Of a stretch of 55,764 nt of DNA, positions 8,723 to 17,004 are shown in pieces; the first letter of the stretch is position 1; every line of letters begins with the position of its first letter. This DNA is from Lachnospiraceae bacterium NK4A179. Lineage in GTDB: Bacteria > Bacillota > Clostridia > Lachnospirales > Lachnospiraceae. The position numbers were made by a program, and so were the translations under genes. The stretch spans positions 1 to 55,764 of the forward strand of contig ATWC01000018.1 in the NCBI GenBank assembly GCA_000421045.1. The letters run 5' to 3'. The notes under the pieces were generated by a model. That model had not been told where the DNA came from. It did no database searches and saw only the letters and a list, made by a program, of their open reading frames with translations.

Positions 8723-9547
8723 ATGATCCTAGGTCTTTCATCAGGACTCGCACACAAAACACCGGAAGAATGGGCAAAACGTCTCACAGATATTGGCGCA
8801 AGAGCAGTAGTTTTCCCTGTAGACTCAACAGCTGACGAAGAAGTTATCGCCGCTTATGAAAAAGCAGCCCGTGATAACGATCTGGTCATCGCAGAAGTTG
8901 GCGTATGGCGCAACACGCTCTCCGCAGATCCGGCAGAAAGAGAAACCTGCATTCAATACGCGATAGGACAGCTTCGCCTTGCAGACAGGCTTCATTCAAG
9001 GTGCTGCGTCAACGTGCTTGGTACTCCCTGCGGGCCCAGATGGGACGGCGGATACAGAGGCAACTTCAGTAAAGAAGTCTATGAGGATGCTATTGCTATG
9101 ATCAGACGCATCATAGATGAAGCAAAGCCTGTCAACACCAAGTATACTATTGAGTCTATGCCGTGGATGATCCCCACCGGCCCCGATGAGTATCTGAAGC
9201 TCATCGAAGATGTGGACCGTCCCGAATTCGGAGTACATCTGGATCCCATCAATATGATCACATCGCCTAAAAGATATTTCTTCAATGATGAATTCTTAAG
9301 AGAATGCTTCGATAAGCTGAAAGGCCGCATCTGCAGCTGTCACTTAAAGGATATCAATCTCCGAGAAGAATACACATTTATGCTTGAGGAATGTGCCTGC
9401 GGAAAGGGAACTCTTGATATTGAACTCTATGCACAGCTTGCAACTAAAGAAGATCCCCACATGCCAATGATAATCGAGCATCTGGGAAGTGATGAAGAGT
9501 ATCTTGATAGTCTTACATACGTACAGAAACGACTGGGGATCTTGTAG
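8723..9547 (+). CDS. Sugar phosphate isomerase/epimerase (xylose isomerase-like TIM barrel)
   Basis: A cytosolic protein of 274 residues. The ATG at 8723 follows TTGGAGGAAAAC. The N-terminus MILGLSSGLAHKTPEEWAKR and alternating strands and helices fit the AP-endonuclease-2/xylose-isomerase-like barrel. Candidate divalent metal ligands occur at the usual strand ends: Glu in YTIESMPW, Asp in VHLDPINM, His in CSCHLKDIN and Glu in MIIEHLG. Such enzymes isomerise or epimerise ketoses, inosose or similar sugars. No sugar-pathway gene lies beside it, so the substrate is unknown. Confidence 0.85.
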   Translation: MILGLSSGLAHKTPEEWAKRLTDIGARAVVFPVDSTADEEVIAAYEKAARDNDLVIAEVGVWRNTLSADPAERETCIQYAIGQLRLADRLHSRCCVNVLGTPCGPRWDGGYRGNFSKEVYEDAIAMIRRIIDEAKPVNTKYTIESMPWMIPTGPDEYLKLIEDVDRPEFGVHLDPINMITSPKRYFFNDEFLRECFDKLKGRICSCHLKDINLREEYTFMLEECACGKGTLDIELYAQLATKEDPHMPMIIEHLGSDEEYLDSLTYVQKRLGIL

Positions 9548-9612
9548 GATATTGTAGGATATTTTATGAAACGCACATTTTAAAAAGAACTGTTGATACT
9601 TTGAGGTAATAT

Positions 9613-10302
9613 ATGAAGATCAAAAAGATCCGCAGGATCGAAGATTTAATAGAAACAGTTGATGAGATCGGCTTCCTTCCATTTTTCTGTTCAAGGATAT
9701 ACGGATTCTCTCTTGAGGATCATGTTGCAGATTCTGCCTGGTACCGCGGAAGGTGGCATGGCAAGGTGGTATGGGATGCCTGGAACTGGAAGGGCGAGCT
9801 GCTTCGCGACAAGAGCCTTATCTATGGCAAATTCTTTGAAGGTAAGGCAGGTTTTATCAGCAAAGAGTGGTTTCCGGACTTTTGTAATTACAGACGCGAC
9901 GGGTATGACTTTGACTCCAGATTTGAAGACGGGCTTGCCAACTATAAAGACAAAGGCATTGTTGAGTATCTGCAACAAACCGGAGCAACTCTTACCAAGA
10001 ATATAAAAGACGATCTGAATTATAAGAAGGGCGGCAACAAAGGCTTTGAGACCGTTATAACCAGACTTCAGATGCAGACCTATGTTGTTCCCGTTAATTA
10101 TGAGTACAGTGTACGCAAATCCGGCGAGGAATTCGGTTGGGGAAACTGCCGTTATGATATCGCAGATAATTACTGGGGAAAGAAGCTGTGTTGCTCAGCT
10201 TATAAACGTGAACCGGAAGAATCGTATGAAAGGATTATGAAACATTTTAAGAAGCTACTGCCGGAAGCTGATGAAATTGATATAAAAAAACTGATAGGTT
10301 AA
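9613..10302 (+). CDS. AlkZ-related protein
   Basis: A protein of 229 residues with GAGG 7 bases before its ATG. Conserved-looking blocks are DEIGFLPFF, VVWDAWNWKGEL, YGKFFEGKAGFISKEWFPDF and NYRRDGYDFDSRFEDGL, which match a family labelled AlkZ-related (winged-helix DNA glycosylase relatives) in Firmicutes. AlkZ enzymes unhook interstrand DNA crosslinks, but the catalytic QxQ motif of AlkZ is not evident here, so activity should not be assumed. It is convergent with the next gene, and a palindromic element lies between them. Confidence 0.5.
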   Translation: MKIKKIRRIEDLIETVDEIGFLPFFCSRIYGFSLEDHVADSAWYRGRWHGKVVWDAWNWKGELLRDKSLIYGKFFEGKAGFISKEWFPDFCNYRRDGYDFDSRFEDGLANYKDKGIVEYLQQTGATLTKNIKDDLNYKKGGNKGFETVITRLQMQTYVVPVNYEYSVRKSGEEFGWGNCRYDIADNYWGKKLCCSAYKREPEESYERIMKHFKKLLPEADEIDIKKLIG

Positions 10303-10320
10303 CAGGCCCCATTTTATAAT

Positions 10321-10336
10321 AAGCGCAATAAGTAAT
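10321..10336. repeat. Dispersed 16-base element AAGCGCAATAAGTAAT
   Basis: This 16-mer lies between convergent genes. Its exact reverse complement recurs at 32595-32610 as one arm and loop of a long hairpin between another convergent pair. Here it runs into AGTAATCGCGATAACT, itself an imperfect palindrome. Confidence 0.5.
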
Positions 10337-10347
10337 CGCGATAACTG

Positions 10348-11073
10348 TTACTCCTCCCAATCTCCATCATCTTCAAAGCCTTCAGCGGCTTCATCCTCGT
10401 CTTCAAAATCATCCTGATTATCATAATAATACTGCTCAATATCATGATCAGAAGGATCAAACATCTCACTATTTGAAGGATCAGGAACAGATGCAGCTTT
10501 CGTTTTGGAAGGAGCAGGAGCAGGTGTATTTGTTGGTTTGGAAGGTGCAGTGGCAGATGTATTTGCTGATTTTGGAGGCGCAGGCGTATATTGATACTCT
10601 GCTTCTCTTTTTTCTTTTGTTTCCTGCATATTCAATACACCGGCCCAGACACACATTCCCAAAAAGATTGCAGCGAATGCGGCAAATGTAATGATACGCC
10701 TCTTTAAACTGCGGACCTTATCACTCTTATCTGCCAGAGCTCTTATGCTGATAATATACACAGCGCATGCAGCAAAGATTACACCCACAAGATCCATCCA
10801 CCAAGTATAGTCCTTCATGTAGGACATATTAAAATCAATCTCAAGACTGATCGAATTCAGGAGCAGGCGGCATATGGCAAACACTACAGACGTGATCACC
10901 ACGGCCGCGTTACGGCTTCGCTTTTCTTCATCCCGGGGATAAAGGCTTATGATAACCGGGATGGATATCAGAAAAGCGATGGATAAGATCAGCACTATGA
11001 TATTTCTTGAATACAGGAGCAGATCCAGGAAGCCACAGATCAGCCCTGCGATGATGAATAAATAAAACAGCAT
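10348..11073 (-). CDS. Polytopic membrane protein with Pro/Ala-rich and acidic tail
   Basis: A protein of 241 residues: four hydrophobic helices (about 3-20, 24-44, 55-72, 88-110) and a fifth near 128-148, then a low-complexity segment with repeats of the type APSKPTNTPAPAPSK, then a strongly acidic end (DDFEDEDEAAEGFEDDG). The ribosome site is weak (TAGG). It matches no family known to me. The tail may be disordered and extracytoplasmic. The gene is transcribed toward the AlkZ-related gene and downstream of the Hsp70 gene, 117 bases away. Confidence 0.6.
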   Translation of the reverse strand: MLFYLFIIAGLICGFLDLLLYSRNIIVLILSIAFLISIPVIISLYPRDEEKRSRNAAVVITSVVFAICRLLLNSISLEIDFNMSYMKDYTWWMDLVGVIFAACAVYIISIRALADKSDKVRSLKRRIITFAAFAAIFLGMCVWAGVLNMQETKEKREAEYQYTPAPPKSANTSATAPSKPTNTPAPAPSKTKAASVPDPSNSEMFDPSDHDIEQYYYDNQDDFEDEDEAAEGFEDDGDWEE

Positions 11074-11190
11074 CAGTATTTTTTACCTATTTTTGTTTTT
11101 GATACCACAAAGCCCATAATATCAGGATCTGCATTCACCATGAAAGTTGAAGCACAGAAGAAGAACAGAAACGAAACGGCAAGTCTTATA

Positions 11191-12885
11191 TTAGTTATCA
11201 AACTCATCCATCACTTCTTCAAGGCGTGATCTTTTGTAATTGATCTCGCCTTCATCTCCCGAATCCAGCGCAGCTTCAAACAGACGGACGTAGTTTTCCA
11301 GGCGTTCTCTGTCCATGCCTACAAGTTCCATGAACAGTCTTTCCGCCCTTGCGAATATATATCTGTTTCTTTCCTGTTCTCTGGGCGGGAGTTTTAAGTA
11401 TGCGAGTTCCTCAAAACGTTTATCTATCTCTTCATCGGTCATGTCGGTCTCTATTCCCTTTATGACCTCCCTGTATTTCTTTCCGGTGGACATTACCGTT
11501 ACTTCCACCTCAAGGATCGAATTTATATCATAGGTAAATGTAACTTTAACGCCTTCTTCACCCGCCTTATTATCCGGGATCGGAACTACTATATGTCCGA
11601 GTGTCAGGTTTTCGGATGCGATCCTGCTCTCTCCCTGAAGCACAGTGATATCAAGCTTTGTCTGATGATCCCTGATGGTATAGAACTCATCAGTACGTGA
11701 AGCAGGTATCACGGTATTACGCTCTATTATGGGACAGTAATGATTGTCCTCATATTTGAATTCGGAATACCTTACTGAAACCTCTGTTCCGAGTGTAAAG
11801 GGGCAGACATCGGTAAGTATCACTTCCTTAACCGAATCATTCCTCTCCTTCATTCCCGCCTGGATCGCTGCACCTACAGCAACTATCTCATCCGGATTGA
11901 TCGAGATATCCGGGAAGCAGTTGAATGTCTTTGCAAGGAAAGACCTGATGCCGGGCATCCTTGTAGCTCCTCCTACAGGAACCACTTTATCTATTTCGGA
12001 CAGTTTGATCTTGGCATCTGATAAAGCCTTTCTGATTGGGACTTTAAGTCTTTCATACAGTCCGGCGCATTCCTTTTCAAAATCTGTTCTTGTTATTTCA
12101 GCGGTGTATGTTTTGTCACCTTTTTTCACGGACATCTTATAACGATCCGTATCCGTGATCGCTCTCTTGCAGCGTTCCGCTTCCTTATACAGATCCACCA
12201 CAAATCTATCATCCGCGTTATCTGCAATATTCACAGGCAGGTCGCATTTCTGCAGGAACATCTCCTCTATCACTTTCGTAAAATCTTCTCCTCCGAGGAA
12301 ATTATCGCCTGCCACAGCATGTATCTCCAATATCGGTGCAAAATACATCAATATGGATATATCAAATGTTCCACCGCCCAGATCAAATACGACAGCCTTT
12401 ATGTCACGCTTTTCCTTATAAAGACCATAAGCCATTGCAGCCGCTGTGGGCTCTGCAATGATCCTTTCTACATTGAGCCCTGCGAGCTTTCCCGCACGTT
12501 TTACCGCTTTACGTCTGAAATCATTAAAATACGCGGGAACTGATATAACCGCTTCTTCAACTTTTTCACCCAGCAGTGCTTCTGCATCTTCCTTAAGACT
12601 CCTTAACACAAACGAAGAAAGTTCCTCTGCCTTGAACCTTTTTCCTGACAGATAGAATTCCTTGTCAGTGCCCATACTCCTTTTAAATACTGAAGCAGCA
12701 CATGTTGGATCGGCATACATCATTTCCTTTGCCGTTTCACCGACACATATATTGCCGTCCTTGTCCATCGCTACTACAGACGGAGTAAGATTATTTCCCA
12801 GTCTGTTGGGGATGATCTTTGGTCCATCCTCTGTCATATATGCAGCAAGACTGTTAGTCGTTCCCAGATCAATACCGATTATCAC
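11191..12885 (-). CDS. HscC-like Hsp70 chaperone
   Basis: An Hsp70 of 564 residues, shorter than DnaK (about 610-640) and close to HscC (about 556). The start is GTG (IIGIDLGTTNSLAAYM follows) with GGAAGGG 8 bases upstream. The ATPase domain shows phosphate-1 (GIDLGTTNS), the connect segment (IISVPAYFND-type, here AVISVPAYFNDFRRKAV), phosphate-2 (VVFDLGGGTFDIS) and the adenosine motif (VPVGGATRMPGI). The linker is VILTDVCPFTLG, followed by a beta substrate-binding domain and a short helical lid without a DnaK-type tail. It should bind unfolded or specific client peptides in an ATP-driven cycle. It sits 17 bases after the J-like/TPR gene, so the two almost certainly form an operon and a working pair. 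No GrpE is nearby. Confidence 0.9.
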   Translation of the reverse strand: MIIGIDLGTTNSLAAYMTEDGPKIIPNRLGNNLTPSVVAMDKDGNICVGETAKEMMYADPTCAASVFKRSMGTDKEFYLSGKRFKAEELSSFVLRSLKEDAEALLGEKVEEAVISVPAYFNDFRRKAVKRAGKLAGLNVERIIAEPTAAAMAYGLYKEKRDIKAVVFDLGGGTFDISILMYFAPILEIHAVAGDNFLGGEDFTKVIEEMFLQKCDLPVNIADNADDRFVVDLYKEAERCKRAITDTDRYKMSVKKGDKTYTAEITRTDFEKECAGLYERLKVPIRKALSDAKIKLSEIDKVVPVGGATRMPGIRSFLAKTFNCFPDISINPDEIVAVGAAIQAGMKERNDSVKEVILTDVCPFTLGTEVSVRYSEFKYEDNHYCPIIERNTVIPASRTDEFYTIRDHQTKLDITVLQGESRIASENLTLGHIVVPIPDNKAGEEGVKVTFTYDINSILEVEVTVMSTGKKYREVIKGIETDMTDEEIDKRFEELAYLKLPPREQERNRYIFARAERLFMELVGMDRERLENYVRLFEAALDSGDEGEINYKRSRLEEVMDEFDN

Positions 12886-12902
12886 TTCTTAAACCCTTCC
12901 TG

Positions 12903-15900
12903 TTAATCCTTTACTGTTTCTGTAAGCACTCTTATAGCATTATACACTTCAGCATCGCCGTGGCTGTCAGGCTGTGCCTGTTTGTAATATTCCAGTGCCT
13001 CCTTATACTTACCTTCATACTCCATAAACCTTGCCATTGAAAGATAATACTCATAGCATGTGGCATGAGTACATGAATAACACACATTGGCCGTTTTACC
13101 TTTATTTGCGATCTCCAGTGCCCTGTCCTTCTCGCCCATACCGTAAAGAAGATCGGCCATAAGATAAGCCCTCATAGGTATATCCTTCGGAAAATCAAGG
13201 AAATGATCAAGATCTCCGTTAGAATATGATGTAAGACATCTTATTCCTTCTTCACCATATTCTTTTGCTTTCTGTAATGCCTCTTCCCTTCTTTCAGGCT
13301 GTCTGACTGACATAAAGAGATATGCACTGACAAGATGGCTGGCAGACTGCGCCTTTTCACGCAGGTCAAAATCACAGTCACCCTGCTCCTGTATATCCAT
13401 ATCATATCCTTCATAATCAACACGGAAATAGTCTATGGCATCACTTTCTTTCCTCAGGGTAAAAAGTGTACACTGGCCCAATGTATCAAAGCATCGTTTT
13501 ACAAGAGACTTCATTTTGTCAGATCTGTTTTTGCACTGAACTATGCTTTTTACCTTTCCGGAAATATAACGGTATTCCTCTTCCGCTTCATCCATCATAC
13601 CAAACAGCACCGCAGTGTCGATAATATCAACAGATGTAAGAATTATCCTAACATCAGGATCCTCATCTTCACCGAAAGGAAGATCGCTGTCCATCCTCTT
13701 TTCAAGAAGATCTATCTTCATCTCCTTAAAAGTCTTCAAGGCCTGTTTTGCATCACCGTTATATCTGTACAGATATGCTAACTGCTGTTTTTCATAATCG
13801 TCTCCGTCGAGCTCAATGACTTCCTTTTGGATCTCAATTGCCCTGTCGTAATCCTTGAGCCGTGTAAGACACCTTCTGTAATTTCTGTATACCGCAACAA
13901 ATCTTCTTATATTTTCCTCAGAAGGATCTTTTCCTTCTTCAAGAAGAGCATTCTTTCTGTCAGAATATTCCTTCTTTTCGATTGCTATGGCCTGTTCAAA
14001 TTTTTCAGCAGCTTTTTTGAGCTCTCCTTTGTACTGCAGAGCCTTGGCTGCTGCATTAAGCGCATACATATCGGAATCATCCTGTTCAAGAGCCTTATCC
14101 GCATAAGCGCATGCAGCTTCCAGATCACCGATATCAAGACCTATAAAGATCGAATCGATATATGCACTTATACGATCTGTTTTTTCAAGATATAAAGCTG
14201 CCGCTTCCTTCGCCTTGCTTGCAGCTTCAGGTTTTTCCGTATGAAGCCACAGGTCATCATAACGTCTGCACAGGCTGTAATACAGATTAGGGAATGCATG
14301 ACCCTGAGCGGCTGCATATTCCAGTATCTGCGGAATTTCTGCCTCTGCAGCAAGTCGTTCTTTCCTGTCATCTCCCTTGTTTTTGCCAAGGAGTTCAGCA
14401 TACATATAAAGAACATACGCCTTGTCAGCAAGATTTGACTCTCCGTTCTTTACGGATTCATAAAGTCCTTTGTAAAGCTCCAGAGCAGTTTTTACATCGC
14501 CTTCTTCTGCTGCATGTTCCGCCTTATAATATGTGATGAAATCTGCTTCTATATTATTGGCTACTGCTTCATCAACGATCTTTCCGGCTTCCTCGGGCAT
14601 TTTTTCCTGCATAAAGATCAGAACCGCATACTCATATGCGCCCTGATAACCGGGATCGATCCCGTGCAGATCACTGTAGTCATTGATAACCTGCTGTTTT
14701 GCATCTGCCCAGTATGCCGCCCTCTGTCTTGCTGCAAGGGCTCCCGGTTCATTGCAGACACTGTATGCATAATCCCATAACTTATATGCTTCCGCGTATT
14801 TTTCTTTTCTATCCATCATTTCCGCATATGCTGCGGTAACCGGCTGAAGCATATCATACGTAAATTCCGGATCATTTTCTATTCTTTCTTTCATATGTTC
14901 GAAAGATCTTGCCATGTACTTCTCGGCATTCTCGAGATCATCAAGCGTTCCATACGTAGATCCCAGAATAGCTTCAAGCCTGAAGCATTCCCTGATCCTT
15001 TCCAGATCTTTTTCAAAACACTCATCCTTTATTCCATTTTCAATATTCTCTTTTTTGCGGTAAATATATTCCAATGAAGCCTGCAGCTTTTCGATGGCCT
15101 TCTCTTTGTTTTCCATCCTCATATAAGCCTGCCCCTGTATCACATGATATGAATACTCATTTACTGCATCGGGCTCAAAATCCTTAAATATCTCCAGGAC
15201 TTTTTCATCCTCATTCCTGTAAAGATATGCATCTGCAAGTTCTTTTATCAGGAATTTCTTTTGCTTTTCATCAGTTTCAGTTGCTACCGCTTCTTCCATT
15301 CCGGCAATAGTAGAATTCTTTAACCACGCCTGTAAATACAGACCATCGGCATTGGTCGGTATCAGATAATATATCTCAGTAAGTATCGGATAAGGCGCCA
15401 CATAATCCTCTGTCAGAGCTCTCATGCCTGCCTTGGCGATCATCCACTTGGCCGAAGATCCAAACACCTCTTCCGTATCATCCAGGATAGCATTACATTC
15501 CGAAACGGGAAAATCATTAAGGTTAAGCGGCTTCAGATCATCCGCACGATCCATTCCAACCTCAATGCCTGTATCATGTATCGCATAATGAACCAGAACA
15601 GAAACAGCATCAATGGCTACACGCTCGTCATATACCGGAGATTTCTTATTTACTATGTCAGTAGCAAGTGCCCTGGCATAAGCATCCTGACCTGTCAGTA
15701 TTGCAGCTCTCATCTTTATGATCTCTTCAAAAGGATGATAAATTTCTGATTCCTCAAACCAGCCGACGAGAGCGCTCACATAATTCTTAACATTCTCAAG
15801 CGCCTGTGGATCCTCGTTTTCAGAAGCTTCATCATATAAGGTATCTGCCCTTATCACCTTATTTATATATTCACCATATTTCTGCTCATCCGGATTTTCC

Positions 15901-16514
15901 CTATACTCTCTGCCCTGCGTATCAAATGTAAGTCCGCCTGTCACAAAATTCGGATCATACTGTTTTCGCGGGATCAGCTTTCCATAATCAAAATCCTCTG
16001 CTGGCTTCGAATTGATCTTTCCTATAAGAAAGCCCAAAAAATTAGGACTGAAATCATTCTTCAGTTCATCCTCATCCTCAACTATTCTGAACGCTCTGTT
16101 AAAGAGCCTGAAAATATCATTCGGAAAGAAATAATTATATGAAAGAAAGATCAGAAGTGCAGTCCTCACATCTCCAAAAGTATCAACACTGCTGCAAAGA
16201 GGGTCAGAGAGCCACTCTTCCCACTGTTTCTCATCGCATCTGACAAAGATATCAGCATAAATATCTTCGGCACGCCACATAAGCGCATCTATCTCGGGAC
16301 CTAAGCCGTAACTTCTGCGTTCGCTTTCAACTTCATCATCCGGTCTGTCGGCAAGGTTTATCGCTGTTTCATAAGCTTCACGCAGCTGCATGAACCCTTC
16401 CGCATCATCTTCCGGATTGACTGTGATGAGTTTCTGCCTGTAAGCTGCACCGATAAGATCCTTATCATTTGTTTCTTCGATCCCCAGTATTTTAAATACT
16501 CTTTCTTTTTCCAT
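12903..16514 (-). CDS. Large TPR protein with degenerate J-like N-terminus
   Basis: A cytosolic protein of about 1203 residues. The ATG at 16514 is chosen for the overlapping GAGGTGGAG. Residues 1-55 resemble a short J-domain: FKILGIEETNDKDLI is helix I/II, AAYRQKL precedes the loop, and FMQLREAYETA matches helix III. The invariant HPD is replaced by Asn33-Pro34-Glu35. The remainder is almost wholly helical, with many TPR-like repeats, for example ALNAAAKALQYKGELKKAAE, EYSYHVIQGQAYMRMENKEKA and MARFMEYEGKYKEALEYYKQ. Loss of the His and Asp predicts poor stimulation of Hsp70 ATPase by the usual route. The protein may act as docking scaffold and client selector for the HscC-like chaperone downstream. 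Confidence 0.85.
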   Translation of the reverse strand: MEKERVFKILGIEETNDKDLIGAAYRQKLITVNPEDDAEGFMQLREAYETAINLADRPDDEVESERRSYGLGPEIDALMWRAEDIYADIFVRCDEKQWEEWLSDPLCSSVDTFGDVRTALLIFLSYNYFFPNDIFRLFNRAFRIVEDEDELKNDFSPNFLGFLIGKINSKPAEDFDYGKLIPRKQYDPNFVTGGLTFDTQGREYRENPDEQKYGEYINKVIRADTLYDEASENEDPQALENVKNYVSALVGWFEESEIYHPFEEIIKMRAAILTGQDAYARALATDIVNKKSPVYDERVAIDAVSVLVHYAIHDTGIEVGMDRADDLKPLNLNDFPVSECNAILDDTEEVFGSSAKWMIAKAGMRALTEDYVAPYPILTEIYYLIPTNADGLYLQAWLKNSTIAGMEEAVATETDEKQKKFLIKELADAYLYRNEDEKVLEIFKDFEPDAVNEYSYHVIQGQAYMRMENKEKAIEKLQASLEYIYRKKENIENGIKDECFEKDLERIRECFRLEAILGSTYGTLDDLENAEKYMARSFEHMKERIENDPEFTYDMLQPVTAAYAEMMDRKEKYAEAYKLWDYAYSVCNEPGALAARQRAAYWADAKQQVINDYSDLHGIDPGYQGAYEYAVLIFMQEKMPEEAGKIVDEAVANNIEADFITYYKAEHAAEEGDVKTALELYKGLYESVKNGESNLADKAYVLYMYAELLGKNKGDDRKERLAAEAEIPQILEYAAAQGHAFPNLYYSLCRRYDDLWLHTEKPEAASKAKEAAALYLEKTDRISAYIDSIFIGLDIGDLEAACAYADKALEQDDSDMYALNAAAKALQYKGELKKAAEKFEQAIAIEKKEYSDRKNALLEEGKDPSEENIRRFVAVYRNYRRCLTRLKDYDRAIEIQKEVIELDGDDYEKQQLAYLYRYNGDAKQALKTFKEMKIDLLEKRMDSDLPFGEDEDPDVRIILTSVDIIDTAVLFGMMDEAEEEYRYISGKVKSIVQCKNRSDKMKSLVKRCFDTLGQCTLFTLRKESDAIDYFRVDYEGYDMDIQEQGDCDFDLREKAQSASHLVSAYLFMSVRQPERREEALQKAKEYGEEGIRCLTSYSNGDLDHFLDFPKDIPMRAYLMADLLYGMGEKDRALEIANKGKTANVCYSCTHATCYEYYLSMARFMEYEGKYKEALEYYKQAQPDSHGDAEVYNAIRVLTETVKD

Positions 16515-16623
16515 ACTCCACCTCATTATGCATATGTTGACACCCACGTGAAATTATAACAAATATCAGCGAAAGCTGATACAATAGCACTAAATCCATA
16601 TAGGCCTACGGAGATTTCAATTT

Positions 16624-17004
16624 ATGAACAGAGAAACTCTGAAGAAACATAAAAAAGCAATTATCATAGCCGCGGCCATTGCCACATCTATAATAATTGC
16701 CATAGTAATACTTGCCATCTTTGTCACGATCAGCATTGCAGATTCCATCATCGATCTGCGCAAAGCTTCGAAACCTCAGCCAATAAATCTTGAAGAAATG
16801 GCCGAATCCACTAAAAACAGGGAAGAAATGGCTCCCCGAAGGGAGAATATCGCTGTAAATGCTTTTCTGCCTCAGATCAGCGATGAGATAGTTTATGCTG
16901 AAAACATCGGATTCGGTGAAGCCTTCAGATGCTGCTATATGACCGTCATTACTACATTGTTGAGTGCAATGACGGTACATATGAGCTGCTCGGCATTTTG
17001 TTAA
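16624..17004 (+). CDS. Small membrane-anchored protein, probable 3' frameshift
   Basis: A protein of 126 residues as read. A GGAG site lies 11 bases upstream, in the divergent gap with the TPR gene. A basic start and a helix at about 12-36 anchor it, followed by a charged segment (NLEEMAESTKNREEMAPRRE). After about residue 99 (ENIGFGEAF) the frame becomes Cys/Met/Thr-rich. The +2 frame from about 16925 to a stop at 17010-17012 instead reads QMLLYDRHYYIVECNDGTYE then LLGILLNP, which looks far more like folded protein. A one-base loss near 16922-16926 would explain this. The 3' end overlaps the end of the convergent CPBP gene. Family unknown. Confidence 0.5.
   Translation: MNRETLKKHKKAIIIAAAIATSIIIAIVILAIFVTISIADSIIDLRKASKPQPINLEEMAESTKNREEMAPRRENIAVNAFLPQISDEIVYAENIGFGEAFRCCYMTVITTLLSAMTVHMSCSAFC

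Noticed and set aside
9659-10006. Second + strand frame inside the AlkZ-related gene
   Set aside because: It lies wholly within a better-supported gene and has no ribosome site or recognisable domain.
13335-15077. Several + strand open frames across the TPR gene
   Set aside because: All are antisense shadows of a 3.6-kb gene with biased codons; their products are Cys/Phe/Ser-rich and lack start signals.
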